Origin: an uncultured Odoribacter sp.
Lineage (GTDB): Bacteria > Bacteroidota > Bacteroidia > Bacteroidales > Marinifilaceae
NCBI GenBank assembly: GCA_910578985.1
Contig: CAJTSF010000029.1
Coordinates: 1 to 27,576 of the forward strand
Reading direction: 5' to 3'
DNA: 27,576 bases
Shown: positions 7,143-15,792 of the stretch, one piece after another
How the letters are laid out: every line of letters begins with the position of its first letter
Position numbering within the stretch: position 1 is the stretch's first letter
Position numbers and translations under genes: made by a program
The notes under the pieces: generated by a model
Databases searched by the model: none
What the model saw: only the letters and a program-made list of their open reading frames with translations
Told to the model about the DNA's origin: nothing

Positions 7143-7210
7143 CACCGGCAATCGTTGGTAGCGTTTGCCGGTGCGAGTGGTAATTTACCCGGAATGTTGG
7201 TAGCATCCGG
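7143..7210 (+). promoter_or_regulatory. Two tandem hairpins with identical loops in the susC leader
   Basis: Hairpin 1: CACCGGCAA (7143-7151) pairs with TTGCCGGTG (7165-7173), then a T-T mismatch and a CG/CG extension close a loop TTGGTAG (7155-7161). Hairpin 2: CCGG-A-ATG (7189-7196) pairs with CATCCGG (7204-7210) with one bulged A and has the same loop TTGGTAG (7197-7203). Both loops are closed by a G-C pair, and the loops lie exactly 42 bp apart. No T run follows either, so they are not ordinary terminators. Likely a post-transcriptional control element or a paired protein-binding site upstream of susC (inference). Confidence 0.6.
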
Positions 7211-7237
7211 ACATGTTTAATTTTAATTCCCAAATTT

Positions 7238-10200
7238 ATGCAAAAAAAGCAATCGGAGGTTGCTGCGTCATGTTATTTATTTCAAAAATTACAGCGTAGT
7301 ATGAAAGTTACCTTTTTTCTTCTGTTGGCTTTCTTTTTACAAGTGAGTGCCAAGACTTACTCCCAGCAGCTCAAAGTGTCGCTGGAGTATGAGAACGCGG
7401 AGCTGTCGAAAGTGCTGAAAGCGCTTGAACGGCAGACGAATCTTTATTTTTTCTTTAACGACCGGGATTTGGATACACGGCAGAAAGTGTCCGTTTCGGT
7501 GAAAAACGAGGCGTTGGAGAATGTGTTGCGCGAGTTGTTCGACGGGGAGTATGCGTGGGAGTTGGTGAATAACATGATTGTGTTGAAGCACCAAGAGAAA
7601 CCGGAGGTGCAGGCACCGCAGGAGGTGAAGACTTTCAAGCTTACCGGCGTGGTGAAGGATGAAAAGGGGGAGGCGCTTCCCGGAGTCACCATTTTGATCA
7701 AAGGGACGACTCTCGGCACTTCCACCGACATCGACGGCAAGTATGCCATGGCTTTGCCGGAAGGACAGCATACCCTGCTTTTCTCCATGGTGGGTATGGA
7801 GACCAAGGAGTATTCGCTGTCGGCGACCAAGGACATCGAAGTGAACATCGTGATGAAGAACGACGTTGCCGAGATGGACGAAGTGGTGGTGACGGGTATC
7901 TTCAAAAAGGCGAAGGAGAGTTATACGGGTGCCGTGACCTCCGTGTCCAAGGAGGATTTGAAGGTGTTCAAGGGGCAAAACTTGTTGCAGACCCTGAAAA
8001 ACATCGATGTTTCCATCAATGTGGCAGCCAATAACCTGGCGGGAAGCAATCCGAACAATTTGCCGCAAATCAACATCCGGGGTAATTCTTCCCTGCCGAT
8101 GAGCGTGGAGGAGTATAACCAAAGTGCCAACAATGCGGTCAATACGCCGCTGATTATTCTGGATGGTTTTGAGATTTCCCTGGAACGGTTGATGGACTAC
8201 AACGACGAAGAAATCGAATCCATCAACATCCTGAAAGACGCTGCTGCCACGGCGATTTACGGTTCAAGAGGCTCCAACGGCGTTATTGTGGTAATCACTA
8301 AACAACCTGAAGTGGGCAAACTGCGAGTGAATGCCGAGGTGGGTATGGATTTCGAGGTGCCAGACCTGACCTCCTACGATATGCTGAATGCAGCGGAGAA
8401 ATTGCAGTTGGAGTGGGACTTGGGGCTGTATAAGCAGGAATCTGCAGCGAGCAATGATGTCTGGTTCAAAGAGGCGTATGCTAAGCGCTTGCGGGAGATT
8501 GCCGGCGGGACGGACACCGACTGGTTAGGCAAACCTCTGCGTACGGGTGTGGGTTCACACTATAACTTGCGTTTGGAAGGCGGTAGTGAAGAGTTCCGCT
8601 GGAGCGCTACCGCTGGCTATAAAGACACCCGCGGTGCCATGAAGGATTCTTATCGTAAGGCGTTCAACGGTTCTTTGACATTGATGTACAAGGTGAAGAA
8701 CTTTACGTTCAAGAATTATGCTTCCTATGGAGTGACCAAAAGCAAGGAGAGTAAATACGGCAACTTCAGCGATTACGTGAAGCAGCAGCCTTATAATGCG
8801 CCTTACGACGAGAATGGCAAGTTAATTCGGATGTTTGATGGATTCCATAAAGCTTATACTGGCTATCAAAACCCGCTGTATGATGCAACGTTGAACAGCT
8901 TTGACAAGGTGGACTACCGGACATTGACCAACAATTTTTCTATTGAATGGCAACCGATTACAGGCCTCATCCTCCGGGGACAGGTCGGTCTTTCTGCCAC
9001 AGACAACACGGCGGACAAATTCTTGCCTGCCGAACATTCAACGTTCACCGATGACGAGTATTACCAGTCCGGCGAAGGTTTCCTGCGCCGCGGTACCTAC
9101 GACTACACTACCGGCAGAAGCAACACATATAGCGGCAATATCACGATTTCGTATTCCAAAACATTTGCCGAGAAACACCAGATGTATGTCGGCGTGGACT
9201 ATGCACTGGAAGGGAAAAGCAGTCAGACCTATAGCATTGCAGCGGAAGGTTTCACGGAGGAGAATGTCAATTTCTTAGCTACCGCCCGGCAATATGCCAA
9301 AGACCAGGGACCAACCGGAGGACAGAGCAAGTCCCGTCGTCTGGGACTTACGGGAAACGTGAACTATATTTATGACAACCGTTACTACGTGGATTTTTCA
9401 GCCCGTGTGGACGGAAGTTCCACGTTCGGAAGCGAAAAGAAATATGCGCCGTTCTGGAGTGCCGGTATCGGCTGGAACCTGCATAATGAGCATTTCATGG
9501 AAGGTTTTTTTGCCAATGTGCTCCGTCTGAAAGCTTCTTATGGACAAACCGGAACCCAGCAGGGCTCCAACGGTGCCAATACGCTCTATAAATTCTTGAC
9601 AGACAACTATTATATGAACTGGACAGGGGCTGAACTGCAAGGGTTGGGCAACCCGTATCTGACATGGCAGAAAACAGATGAATTCAACTTTGGTGTGGAA
9701 TTCGGGCTTTGGAACAGCCGCTTCAAGGGGGAATTCAATGTGTATAACAAAACGACCAATAACCTACTTTCCAACATGGATATGCCGCATTCCATGGGGT
9801 TCTCTTCCTATGTGGACAATGTCGGCGAGGTGAAAAATAAAGGTTGGGAAGCCTCTGCCAGCGTGTATGTCATCCGTGATGCAGAACGGGATATCAATTG
9901 GATGATTAACGGGCAATTGACGTACAATAAGAACTATGTTTCCAAATTGTCGGATGCCATAAAAACTCAGAACGAAGCTTACCTGCAAGAAGATGTGGAT
10001 GTATCGAACCTGTTTTATGAAGGCCGTCCGCAGAACGGTATTTATGTCGTGCGTTCTTTGGGCATCGACCCGAGTAACGGCAGGGAGATATTTTTGGACA
10101 AGAACGGCAACCGCACCGACATTTGGAAAGCTTCGGACAAAGTGTATGTCGGACAATCCGACCCGAGATACCGAGGAATTGCCAGCACGATGTTCATGTG

Positions 10201-10621
10201 GAAAGGTTTGACGGTGAACCTTTCGATGGGCTTCCATTGGGGAGGAAAGGTGTACAATCAGACCATCATCGACCGGGTGGAAGTGGGACGCACCACGCTG
10301 ATGGGACAGAATGTGGATGCAAGGGCCTTGTATGAGCGTTGGCAGAAACCGGGCGATGTCGTTGCCTTCAAAGGATACAGCGAATATACCACCCGGGCGA
10401 CTTCCCGTTTTGTTATGGACGACAAGGTATTGGAACTACAATCCGCCAGCCTGCAATGGAAGTGGGACACCGACTGGGTGAAGAAAAGCCTGCATGCAGC
10501 CTCCGTGACCTTTGGTGTGAATATTTCCGATTTATGGCACTGGTCTACCGTGAAGATGGAGCGGGGCATCAACTACCCGTTTGCCCGCAACGTGCAGGCA
10601 AGCATTAAGTTCTTGTTTTGA
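7238..10621 (+). CDS. SusC/RagA-type TonB-dependent outer-membrane receptor with STN domain
   Basis: A 1127-residue outer-membrane transporter that, with its SusD partner, binds and imports a ligand using TonB energy. The ATG at 7238 gives a long signal region whose hydrophobic core is VTFFLLLAFFLQVSA. In order: STN signalling domain (about 48-117, LEYENAELSKVLKALERQT), CarboxypepD-reg-like beta-sandwich (about 135-208, GVVKDEKGEALPGVTILIKG), TonB box (MDEVVVTG, 213-220), plug (including LKDAAATAIYGSRGSNGVI), and a 22-strand-type barrel ending in KFLF. The STN domain marks it as a signal-transducing receptor for the adjacent FecR. Codon use appears to change near 8290, within the plug/barrel transition. 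The substrate cannot be read from the sequence. Confidence 0.97.
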   Translation: MQKKQSEVAASCYLFQKLQRSMKVTFFLLLAFFLQVSAKTYSQQLKVSLEYENAELSKVLKALERQTNLYFFFNDRDLDTRQKVSVSVKNEALENVLRELFDGEYAWELVNNMIVLKHQEKPEVQAPQEVKTFKLTGVVKDEKGEALPGVTILIKGTTLGTSTDIDGKYAMALPEGQHTLLFSMVGMETKEYSLSATKDIEVNIVMKNDVAEMDEVVVTGIFKKAKESYTGAVTSVSKEDLKVFKGQNLLQTLKNIDVSINVAANNLAGSNPNNLPQINIRGNSSLPMSVEEYNQSANNAVNTPLIILDGFEISLERLMDYNDEEIESINILKDAAATAIYGSRGSNGVIVVITKQPEVGKLRVNAEVGMDFEVPDLTSYDMLNAAEKLQLEWDLGLYKQESAASNDVWFKEAYAKRLREIAGGTDTDWLGKPLRTGVGSHYNLRLEGGSEEFRWSATAGYKDTRGAMKDSYRKAFNGSLTLMYKVKNFTFKNYASYGVTKSKESKYGNFSDYVKQQPYNAPYDENGKLIRMFDGFHKAYTGYQNPLYDATLNSFDKVDYRTLTNNFSIEWQPITGLILRGQVGLSATDNTADKFLPAEHSTFTDDEYYQSGEGFLRRGTYDYTTGRSNTYSGNITISYSKTFAEKHQMYVGVDYALEGKSSQTYSIAAEGFTEENVNFLATARQYAKDQGPTGGQSKSRRLGLTGNVNYIYDNRYYVDFSARVDGSSTFGSEKKYAPFWSAGIGWNLHNEHFMEGFFANVLRLKASYGQTGTQQGSNGANTLYKFLTDNYYMNWTGAELQGLGNPYLTWQKTDEFNFGVEFGLWNSRFKGEFNVYNKTTNNLLSNMDMPHSMGFSSYVDNVGEVKNKGWEASASVYVIRDAERDINWMINGQLTYNKNYVSKLSDAIKTQNEAYLQEDVDVSNLFYEGRPQNGIYVVRSLGIDPSNGREIFLDKNGNRTDIWKASDKVYVGQSDPRYRGIASTMFMWKGLTVNLSMGFHWGGKVYNQTIIDRVEVGRTTLMGQNVDARALYERWQKPGDVVAFKGYSEYTTRATSRFVMDDKVLELQSASLQWKWDTDWVKKSLHAASVTFGVNISDLWHWSTVKMERGINYPFARNVQASIKFLF

Positions 10622-10644
10622 TAAACCGATTAAATTTGAAAGAT

Positions 10645-12141
10645 ATGAGTAAATACAGATTCATATTATTATATGTGGTTTTGGGAAGTATGTGCATTTC
10701 ATGCAACAACTGGCTGGATGTGCGTCCCGAAACGGAGCAAAAAGAGAAAGATCAGTTCTCTTCTTATCGTGGATTTTGTGCGGCCTTGACCGGATGCTAT
10801 ATGGCGATGGGGCATGAGGACGCTTACGGACAGAAACTGACAATGAGCCATATCGAATCATTGGCCTCCTTGTGGTATATCGAAGGAAATTCTAACGGTA
10901 ATCAGTCGGCGGATTACTACTTACAAACACATGATTACGAGCAGGATCCCGCACGTAAAGCTATTCAGCTCATCTATTCCAAACTGTTCAATATCATCGT
11001 GCAGGCGAATAAAATTATTGCCCATGCCGAAGCGAACGGGGACGCATTTCCTGATGAAGCGACACGGTCGGTGATTTTGGGTGAGGCATATGCCATCCGT
11101 GCTTATTGCCAATTGGACGTGCTGCGCCTGTTTGGCGAAGTGCCCAACGGAAAGGGCGAGAAAGTCAGCCTGCCCTATTCCGAAGTAACGGCATTCAATG
11201 AGCGGGCGGTACGGTATGATTTTGCCAGTTACGGCAAGAAACTGCTGGCGGATTTGGAAAAAGCGGAATCTTTGCTGAAAGACAATGACCCTGTTTTCAG
11301 TTATACATTCGAGGGTTTGAACAATCCGGCTAATATTGATTTGGAAGACCAATATATGGGATACCGCCAATCGCGGTTGAACTATTGGGCGGTAAAAGCA
11401 TTGCAGGCGCGGGTTTATCTCTATTTGGGACAAAAGACCCAGGCATACGCGGCAGCCAAAGCGGTCATTGATGCGACTGATGCGGACGGGAAGCCCGTGA
11501 TGGACTTGTCCGGAGAAGAGGATCGGACGGGTGGTTACAACGGTTGCCCGAATGAGTGTCTTTTCTATTTGAGCAAATATAACGTGAAAACGGTTGCCAA
11601 AATCCTCATCGGAGGTGCCGATGTTGATGCCCGTCCCGGTGATTTGTTCACTAAATTGGACCGTCTGAACCAATTGTTTCCGGAAAATAAGGATTCCGAC
11701 GTGAGATATACAGCAGGGTGGAATAAAAACCTGAAAAGCTATGGTAAAGCGGGATTTGCCGCGATTAAAAAATACTATTATCCGGATGATAAAAAGGGCG
11801 ATGAGTTGAAGGTTGCTTATCAGATTATTCCGATGTTGCGGATGGCTGAGATGTATTTGATTGCCATCGAGACCACAACCGATGTGGAAGAGGCTAATCG
11901 TTTGTACAACGATTACCTTTTGCGTGGATGTGGCGTAGCCTTGATTGAAGACGCGTTTAGTGCCCAAACTAACCGACAGGATGTTTTGATGCCGGAATAT
12001 CGGCGGGAATTCTTTGCCGAAGGTCAGATATTTTACGCTTACAAACGCTTCCATGCTTCAAGCATGTTGTGGTGCAATGAACCCATCACAGAGGAGGACT
12101 ATGTACTTTGGAGTTGTGTAAACACGGAATTTAATCCTTAA
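10645..12141 (+). CDS. SusD/RagB-family surface lipoprotein
   Basis: A 498-residue ligand-binding partner that caps the SusC barrel on the cell surface. The ATG at 10645 is chosen; upstream in-frame TTG codons overlap the end of susC and do not improve the signal peptide. The signal sequence RFILLYVVLGSMCISC ends at a lipid-acceptor Cys (about C20, with a rather weak lipobox), followed by NNWLDVRPETE, the typical SusD start. TPR-type helices follow (EAYAIRAYCQLDVLRLFGEVP; YWAVKALQARVYLYLGQ), with a SusD-like C-terminal region (MLRMAEMYLIAIE; EYRREFFAEGQIFYAYKR). It begins 23 bp after susC, in the same operon. Confidence 0.95.
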   Translation: MSKYRFILLYVVLGSMCISCNNWLDVRPETEQKEKDQFSSYRGFCAALTGCYMAMGHEDAYGQKLTMSHIESLASLWYIEGNSNGNQSADYYLQTHDYEQDPARKAIQLIYSKLFNIIVQANKIIAHAEANGDAFPDEATRSVILGEAYAIRAYCQLDVLRLFGEVPNGKGEKVSLPYSEVTAFNERAVRYDFASYGKKLLADLEKAESLLKDNDPVFSYTFEGLNNPANIDLEDQYMGYRQSRLNYWAVKALQARVYLYLGQKTQAYAAAKAVIDATDADGKPVMDLSGEEDRTGGYNGCPNECLFYLSKYNVKTVAKILIGGADVDARPGDLFTKLDRLNQLFPENKDSDVRYTAGWNKNLKSYGKAGFAAIKKYYYPDDKKGDELKVAYQIIPMLRMAEMYLIAIETTTDVEEANRLYNDYLLRGCGVALIEDAFSAQTNRQDVLMPEYRREFFAEGQIFYAYKRFHASSMLWCNEPITEEDYVLWSCVNTEFNP

Positions 12142-12144
12142 TCC

Positions 12145-13011
12145 ATGAAACCTATTGCTATGAAACTATTGAATTTATTATATGCAGGAGGATTGCTATT
12201 GTTGGTAACCGCCTGCGAAAAAGACCTGCCCGTATTTTCGGATGGGGAATGTATGTTGAACTTCAACTATGGGGATAACTTGACGACTGCCGGCGTGCGA
12301 CCGGGCATGGGCGTGGGAAGTTATTCGTTTAAACTCAACGCCCAAGAAGGGCAGATGCGGGACACCGTTTGGTTGAAAGTGAATACCATGGGAAAACTGT
12401 CCAAAGAGAGCCGCCCTATTGCTTTGGTGCAGATGGAAGACACGACCCAAGGGGTCATCAACGCTGTTGCCGGCAAGCACTATGTGGCTTTCGATGAGCC
12501 TGGATTAGCCGCCTTGTATCAAGTGCCAGGCGAATCGGCTGTTGCGGAAGTGCCGGTCGTGGTTCTGCGTGACGCTTCACTGCAACAGGGGAATGTCGTA
12601 TTGAAAATCACATTCGGGGACAACGGGTATTTCAAAGCCGGGTATCCGGAGTTTGCGACGTACCAATTAATCATTTCCGACCGTCTGAGTTCTGCCGGAT
12701 GGGATAAGTATATGCTTGACCAGTATTTCGGTGCTTATGGACCGCAAAAACATGAATTGATGATTAAATGGACGGGAAAGACCTGGGATGACGAATATAT
12801 CGCTTCTCTTTTTTACGAATATTTTCCCGGTCTCTATGCGCCGAAAGATAATGCCTATATCACTTATTTAGGCAAATGGTTTGCCGAGCGATTGGCAGAA
12901 GAGAATGCCGTGCGCTTGTCCAATCCGGAGATTGGAGAGATTTGGAAAGAAAAGCCGGAAGATGGTGGCGGGGTAGTGGATTTCACACCGATAGACCCGT
13001 ATGGTTATTAA
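12145..13011 (+). CDS. DUF4843 domain lipoprotein
   Basis: A 288-residue lipoprotein. The signal peptide ends in a good lipobox, VTAC (C24 from the first ATG). An in-frame ATG at 12160 (MKLLNLLYAGG) is an equally possible start; 12145 is kept because it lies 3 bp after the susD stop. The mature part has the DUF4843 pattern: CMLNFNYGDN, YSFKLN, RDTVWLKVNTMGKLS and a hydrophobic core VVVLRDASLQQGNVVLKITFGDN. Such proteins regularly follow SusCD pairs in Bacteroidales and are probably surface-exposed accessory binding proteins of the complex. Biochemical function is unknown. Same operon as susD and the following lipoprotein. Confidence 0.85.
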   Translation: MKPIAMKLLNLLYAGGLLLLVTACEKDLPVFSDGECMLNFNYGDNLTTAGVRPGMGVGSYSFKLNAQEGQMRDTVWLKVNTMGKLSKESRPIALVQMEDTTQGVINAVAGKHYVAFDEPGLAALYQVPGESAVAEVPVVVLRDASLQQGNVVLKITFGDNGYFKAGYPEFATYQLIISDRLSSAGWDKYMLDQYFGAYGPQKHELMIKWTGKTWDDEYIASLFYEYFPGLYAPKDNAYITYLGKWFAERLAEENAVRLSNPEIGEIWKEKPEDGGGVVDFTPIDPYGY

Positions 13012-13025
13012 ACGAATAAAACAGA

Positions 13026-14558
13026 ATGGATATGAAGAAATATATATTGCCTTTATGTTTATGCCTGATGGCATGTTTCAGCGCTTGTTTTGACGATGAC
13101 AGCACCGTGGCGACCGAAGCCAAACGCCCCCACGAAATCAAGGTGGAAGGGTTGCCGCAAAAAGATACGTCAGTTGTAGCCTTCAGCACAACCTTGGAGC
13201 TTACTCCGACCGTGCAAGGATACTCGGATGACGAATTGGCATTCCACTGGTATATCTACGGCGGGCAGTTCGGAGAAAAAAGCGAGTACCGGAAAAATGT
13301 CATTGGAGAAGAGAAGAAACTGAGTTATCCGGTGGAATTGAAAATCGGTAGATATTCAGTGATTTGCGAGGCAACACACAAGGCAACCGGGTATTTCGGT
13401 TTGGTAGAATTTTCTTTAAACGTGACGTCTGCCTATTCTGATGGTTTTTATGCGCTGAAAGAAACGGCAGATGGGAATAGTGATTTGGACTTTTATAATT
13501 ATCACGAAAAAGAAACTATGAACGATATGCTGCAGCGAAAGTATGGCGCACCATTGAGCGGAAAACCGCGTGGTATGAATGCGGTGTACAGAAAAGTCCA
13601 TATCGACCAGACGACACTGCTTTCCACTTATGCCACCGGTCTGTTTGTTGCGCATGGAAAGAATGATTTTGCGCTATACAATACGGTGGACATGTCCCTC
13701 ATGTTTGACCGCAGTAGTCTGTATTTTAGCACGATGGAGGAGGATGAAATCCCTTATGCCATGGCAACAGGTGAAAACAATTACTATTTTTCTAACAAGG
13801 GAATCACTTTCGAAGGCTTAGGTGGAGGCTTTTTTTCCAGTGAATATGCTACTGGAAAACTGGCAGCAGCCGAAGGAGCTGGAGGTAGTAGCATTGTTCA
13901 GGCATTCAACGGACGAGAATTGTCTTATTGGAGCGAAAGTGAGCGTTGTCTGACGCGTACTGATGGATATCCCATTGAGTATAAAGATGGTTATACCGGA
14001 ATACAAATTCCTTTTGAGCAGGCTACGGCAATTGCTTCCGGATGGAATTGGAATGCAGGAGAAAATACCATTTGGTATCTGTTCGATGTGGAGAATGACG
14101 GACGTTATTTGGCACTTTTGCAAAAGGGAGCTATCATTGAAGTCCGCCATTTGGACAATACTTTAAGTCTTGCCCAAGCAGAGATCATTGCAGGACAAGG
14201 ATTGCAAGGAAGCTTTATTTACTCCATTAAAGACAATCAATTGTACCGTTACAGTATGATAGAACAAGGAGAAACAGCCCTAAACATGCCTTCCCTGCCG
14301 GCAGGTTCGATTGCCTATATGGCCAATCTTTTTTATGAATCTAATTTTGACTATTTGGTTGTAGGGGTACAAAATGGGAACGCATACTCCGTAGCAATGT
14401 ATAAAATAGAAGGAGGGCGATTAACGGAAGCTCCGAAGCATACGTTTACAGGGACAGGCACGCTGAAAAAGATATGTTATGCCATTCCAATGGACAGTGA
14501 TAAGCCTAATTTTTATGCGTTTATATACGACTGGGCTGCTCCAACTTTCCCCTATTAA
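13026..14558 (+). CDS. PKD-like family lipoprotein
   Basis: A 510-residue lipoprotein. The start MDMKKYILPLCLCLMACFSAC offers two possible lipid cysteines (C17 after LMA, C21 after FSA), then FDDDS. The N-terminal half has two Ig/PKD-like segments (LELTPTVQGYSDDELAFHWY; YPVELKIGRYSVICEATHKA), as in the PKD-like lipoproteins encoded with DUF4843 genes. From about residue 150 on, repeated YxF/Y-rich strands suggest a beta-propeller-like domain. It probably sits on the surface with the SusCD complex. Codon usage is more AT-rich than in the neighbouring thioredoxin, and the gene starts 14 bp after the DUF4843 gene. Function unknown. Confidence 0.83.
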   Translation: MDMKKYILPLCLCLMACFSACFDDDSTVATEAKRPHEIKVEGLPQKDTSVVAFSTTLELTPTVQGYSDDELAFHWYIYGGQFGEKSEYRKNVIGEEKKLSYPVELKIGRYSVICEATHKATGYFGLVEFSLNVTSAYSDGFYALKETADGNSDLDFYNYHEKETMNDMLQRKYGAPLSGKPRGMNAVYRKVHIDQTTLLSTYATGLFVAHGKNDFALYNTVDMSLMFDRSSLYFSTMEEDEIPYAMATGENNYYFSNKGITFEGLGGGFFSSEYATGKLAAAEGAGGSSIVQAFNGRELSYWSESERCLTRTDGYPIEYKDGYTGIQIPFEQATAIASGWNWNAGENTIWYLFDVENDGRYLALLQKGAIIEVRHLDNTLSLAQAEIIAGQGLQGSFIYSIKDNQLYRYSMIEQGETALNMPSLPAGSIAYMANLFYESNFDYLVVGVQNGNAYSVAMYKIEGGRLTEAPKHTFTGTGTLKKICYAIPMDSDKPNFYAFIYDWAAPTFPY

Positions 14559-14571
14559 AACGAATGACAAG

Positions 14572-15720
14572 ATGAAGAAAGTATTTTTATTATTTGCTGT
14601 TATTGTTATGGTACTGCCGCTTGCGGCACAAATTCACTTTCGCGAAGGCAGTTTTGCCGAAGCGCTGCAAGCCGCCAAGGCGGAGAACAAGTTGGTGTTC
14701 ATGGATTGCTACACGAGCTGGTGCGGTCCTTGCAAACGGATGGCATCCCAGGTGTTCGTGCTGGAGCAGGTGGGCGAATATTTCAATCCCCGCTTTGTGT
14801 GCGTGAAAATAGACATGGAGAAGGGGGAAGGCGTGGAGTTGCGGAAAAAGTATGACGTGAACGCTTATCCCACCCTGCTGGTGCTGAATGCCAAGGGGGA
14901 GTTGCTGAGCCGCCATGCCGGTTATCTGGAGGCGGACAAATTGATTGAGTTTGCGGAGAACGGCGTGAAGGGAGGCGGCTTGACGGAGATGCACAAACGC
15001 TATGCGGCGGGTGAGCGTTCCGTGGAGTTTATCCGCGACTATCTGGCGCAACTCGATGATGCCGCCATGTCGGGTACCTTGCATGACGTAGCTGACGATT
15101 TCCTGAAAGATAAGGCGGACGCCGTGCTGACAGATGAGAATATGTATAAGCTGTTCCGTTCCTATGCGAAACCGGGTTATGCCGTGTTCCGTCCGGTCTA
15201 TGCGCGGAAGACGGAATTGGTGAAGCGTTACGGCGAGGATGCCGGCCTGCACTTGGAGAAGGCGTGGGAATCCGGCGCGCGGAAGTTCCTGAAGCGGAAA
15301 GCCAGAGATATCGTAGGGTACGATGGTACCGGCCTGGATGCCTATTACGCCCTGATGAAAAAGTGCAAGGTGCCGGAAGCGGAAGGCATCCGTGCCGCAG
15401 TTTTGGTGTACGGAACAATCGCCAAGAAAGAGTGGTCGTCCTTATTGGACGCTTTGGTGACGTATAGCTATTTCAGCCGCATGGTGGAAGATGATGTGCA
15501 TTATGCATGCAGTTCGTTGTTTTATGGACAGAATAACGGACAGGGATGGGAAAATGCCGGAGAGCGCAAAAGGTTTGCCACTCTTCTGAAAGAACGTATA
15601 AAAGCGTTGAAAGGTAAAAAAGATACTTCCGGCAGAACCATGACCATCGGTGATAAAACGATGCCTATCATGGAGTATTATTGCCAGTCGTACGAAAAAA
15701 TGTTGAAAGGATTGAAGTAG
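14572..15720 (+). CDS. Exported thioredoxin-family protein with helical C-terminal tail
   Basis: A 382-residue protein. Signal peptide 1-19 (FLLFAVIVMVLPLAA before QIHF), so it is periplasmic. The thioredoxin fold (about 25-135) has the WCGPCKRM active site (C51, C54), a KIDMEKGEG segment and the cis-proline motif YPTLLVL (P100). The long C-terminal part (about 140-382) is helical and resembles the secreted protein at 2187. The ATG at 14572 is preferred over in-frame upstream starts that lie inside the preceding lipoprotein gene; the gap is 13 bp. It is the last gene of the sus-like operon, before a terminator. The likely role is disulfide reduction or isomerisation of imported ligand or of locus proteins (inference). 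Confidence 0.92.
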   Translation: MKKVFLLFAVIVMVLPLAAQIHFREGSFAEALQAAKAENKLVFMDCYTSWCGPCKRMASQVFVLEQVGEYFNPRFVCVKIDMEKGEGVELRKKYDVNAYPTLLVLNAKGELLSRHAGYLEADKLIEFAENGVKGGGLTEMHKRYAAGERSVEFIRDYLAQLDDAAMSGTLHDVADDFLKDKADAVLTDENMYKLFRSYAKPGYAVFRPVYARKTELVKRYGEDAGLHLEKAWESGARKFLKRKARDIVGYDGTGLDAYYALMKKCKVPEAEGIRAAVLVYGTIAKKEWSSLLDALVTYSYFSRMVEDDVHYACSSLFYGQNNGQGWENAGERKRFATLLKERIKALKGKKDTSGRTMTIGDKTMPIMEYYCQSYEKMLKGLK

Positions 15721-15746
15721 GAAACCTTTTCACCCATCGTGATATG

Positions 15747-15789
15747 GAGGCTGTATCGTAAGCGTATCTTACGGGCACAGCCTCTTTCT
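15747..15789 (+). terminator. Terminator of the sus-like operon
   Basis: GAGGCTGT (15747-15754) pairs with ACAGCCTC (15777-15784), and an inner stem CGTAAG (15757-15762)/CTTACG (15768-15773) continues the helix to a five-base loop. TTTCTT follows. It lies between the convergent thioredoxin and Rpn genes. Confidence 0.8.
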
Positions 15790-15792
15790 TAG

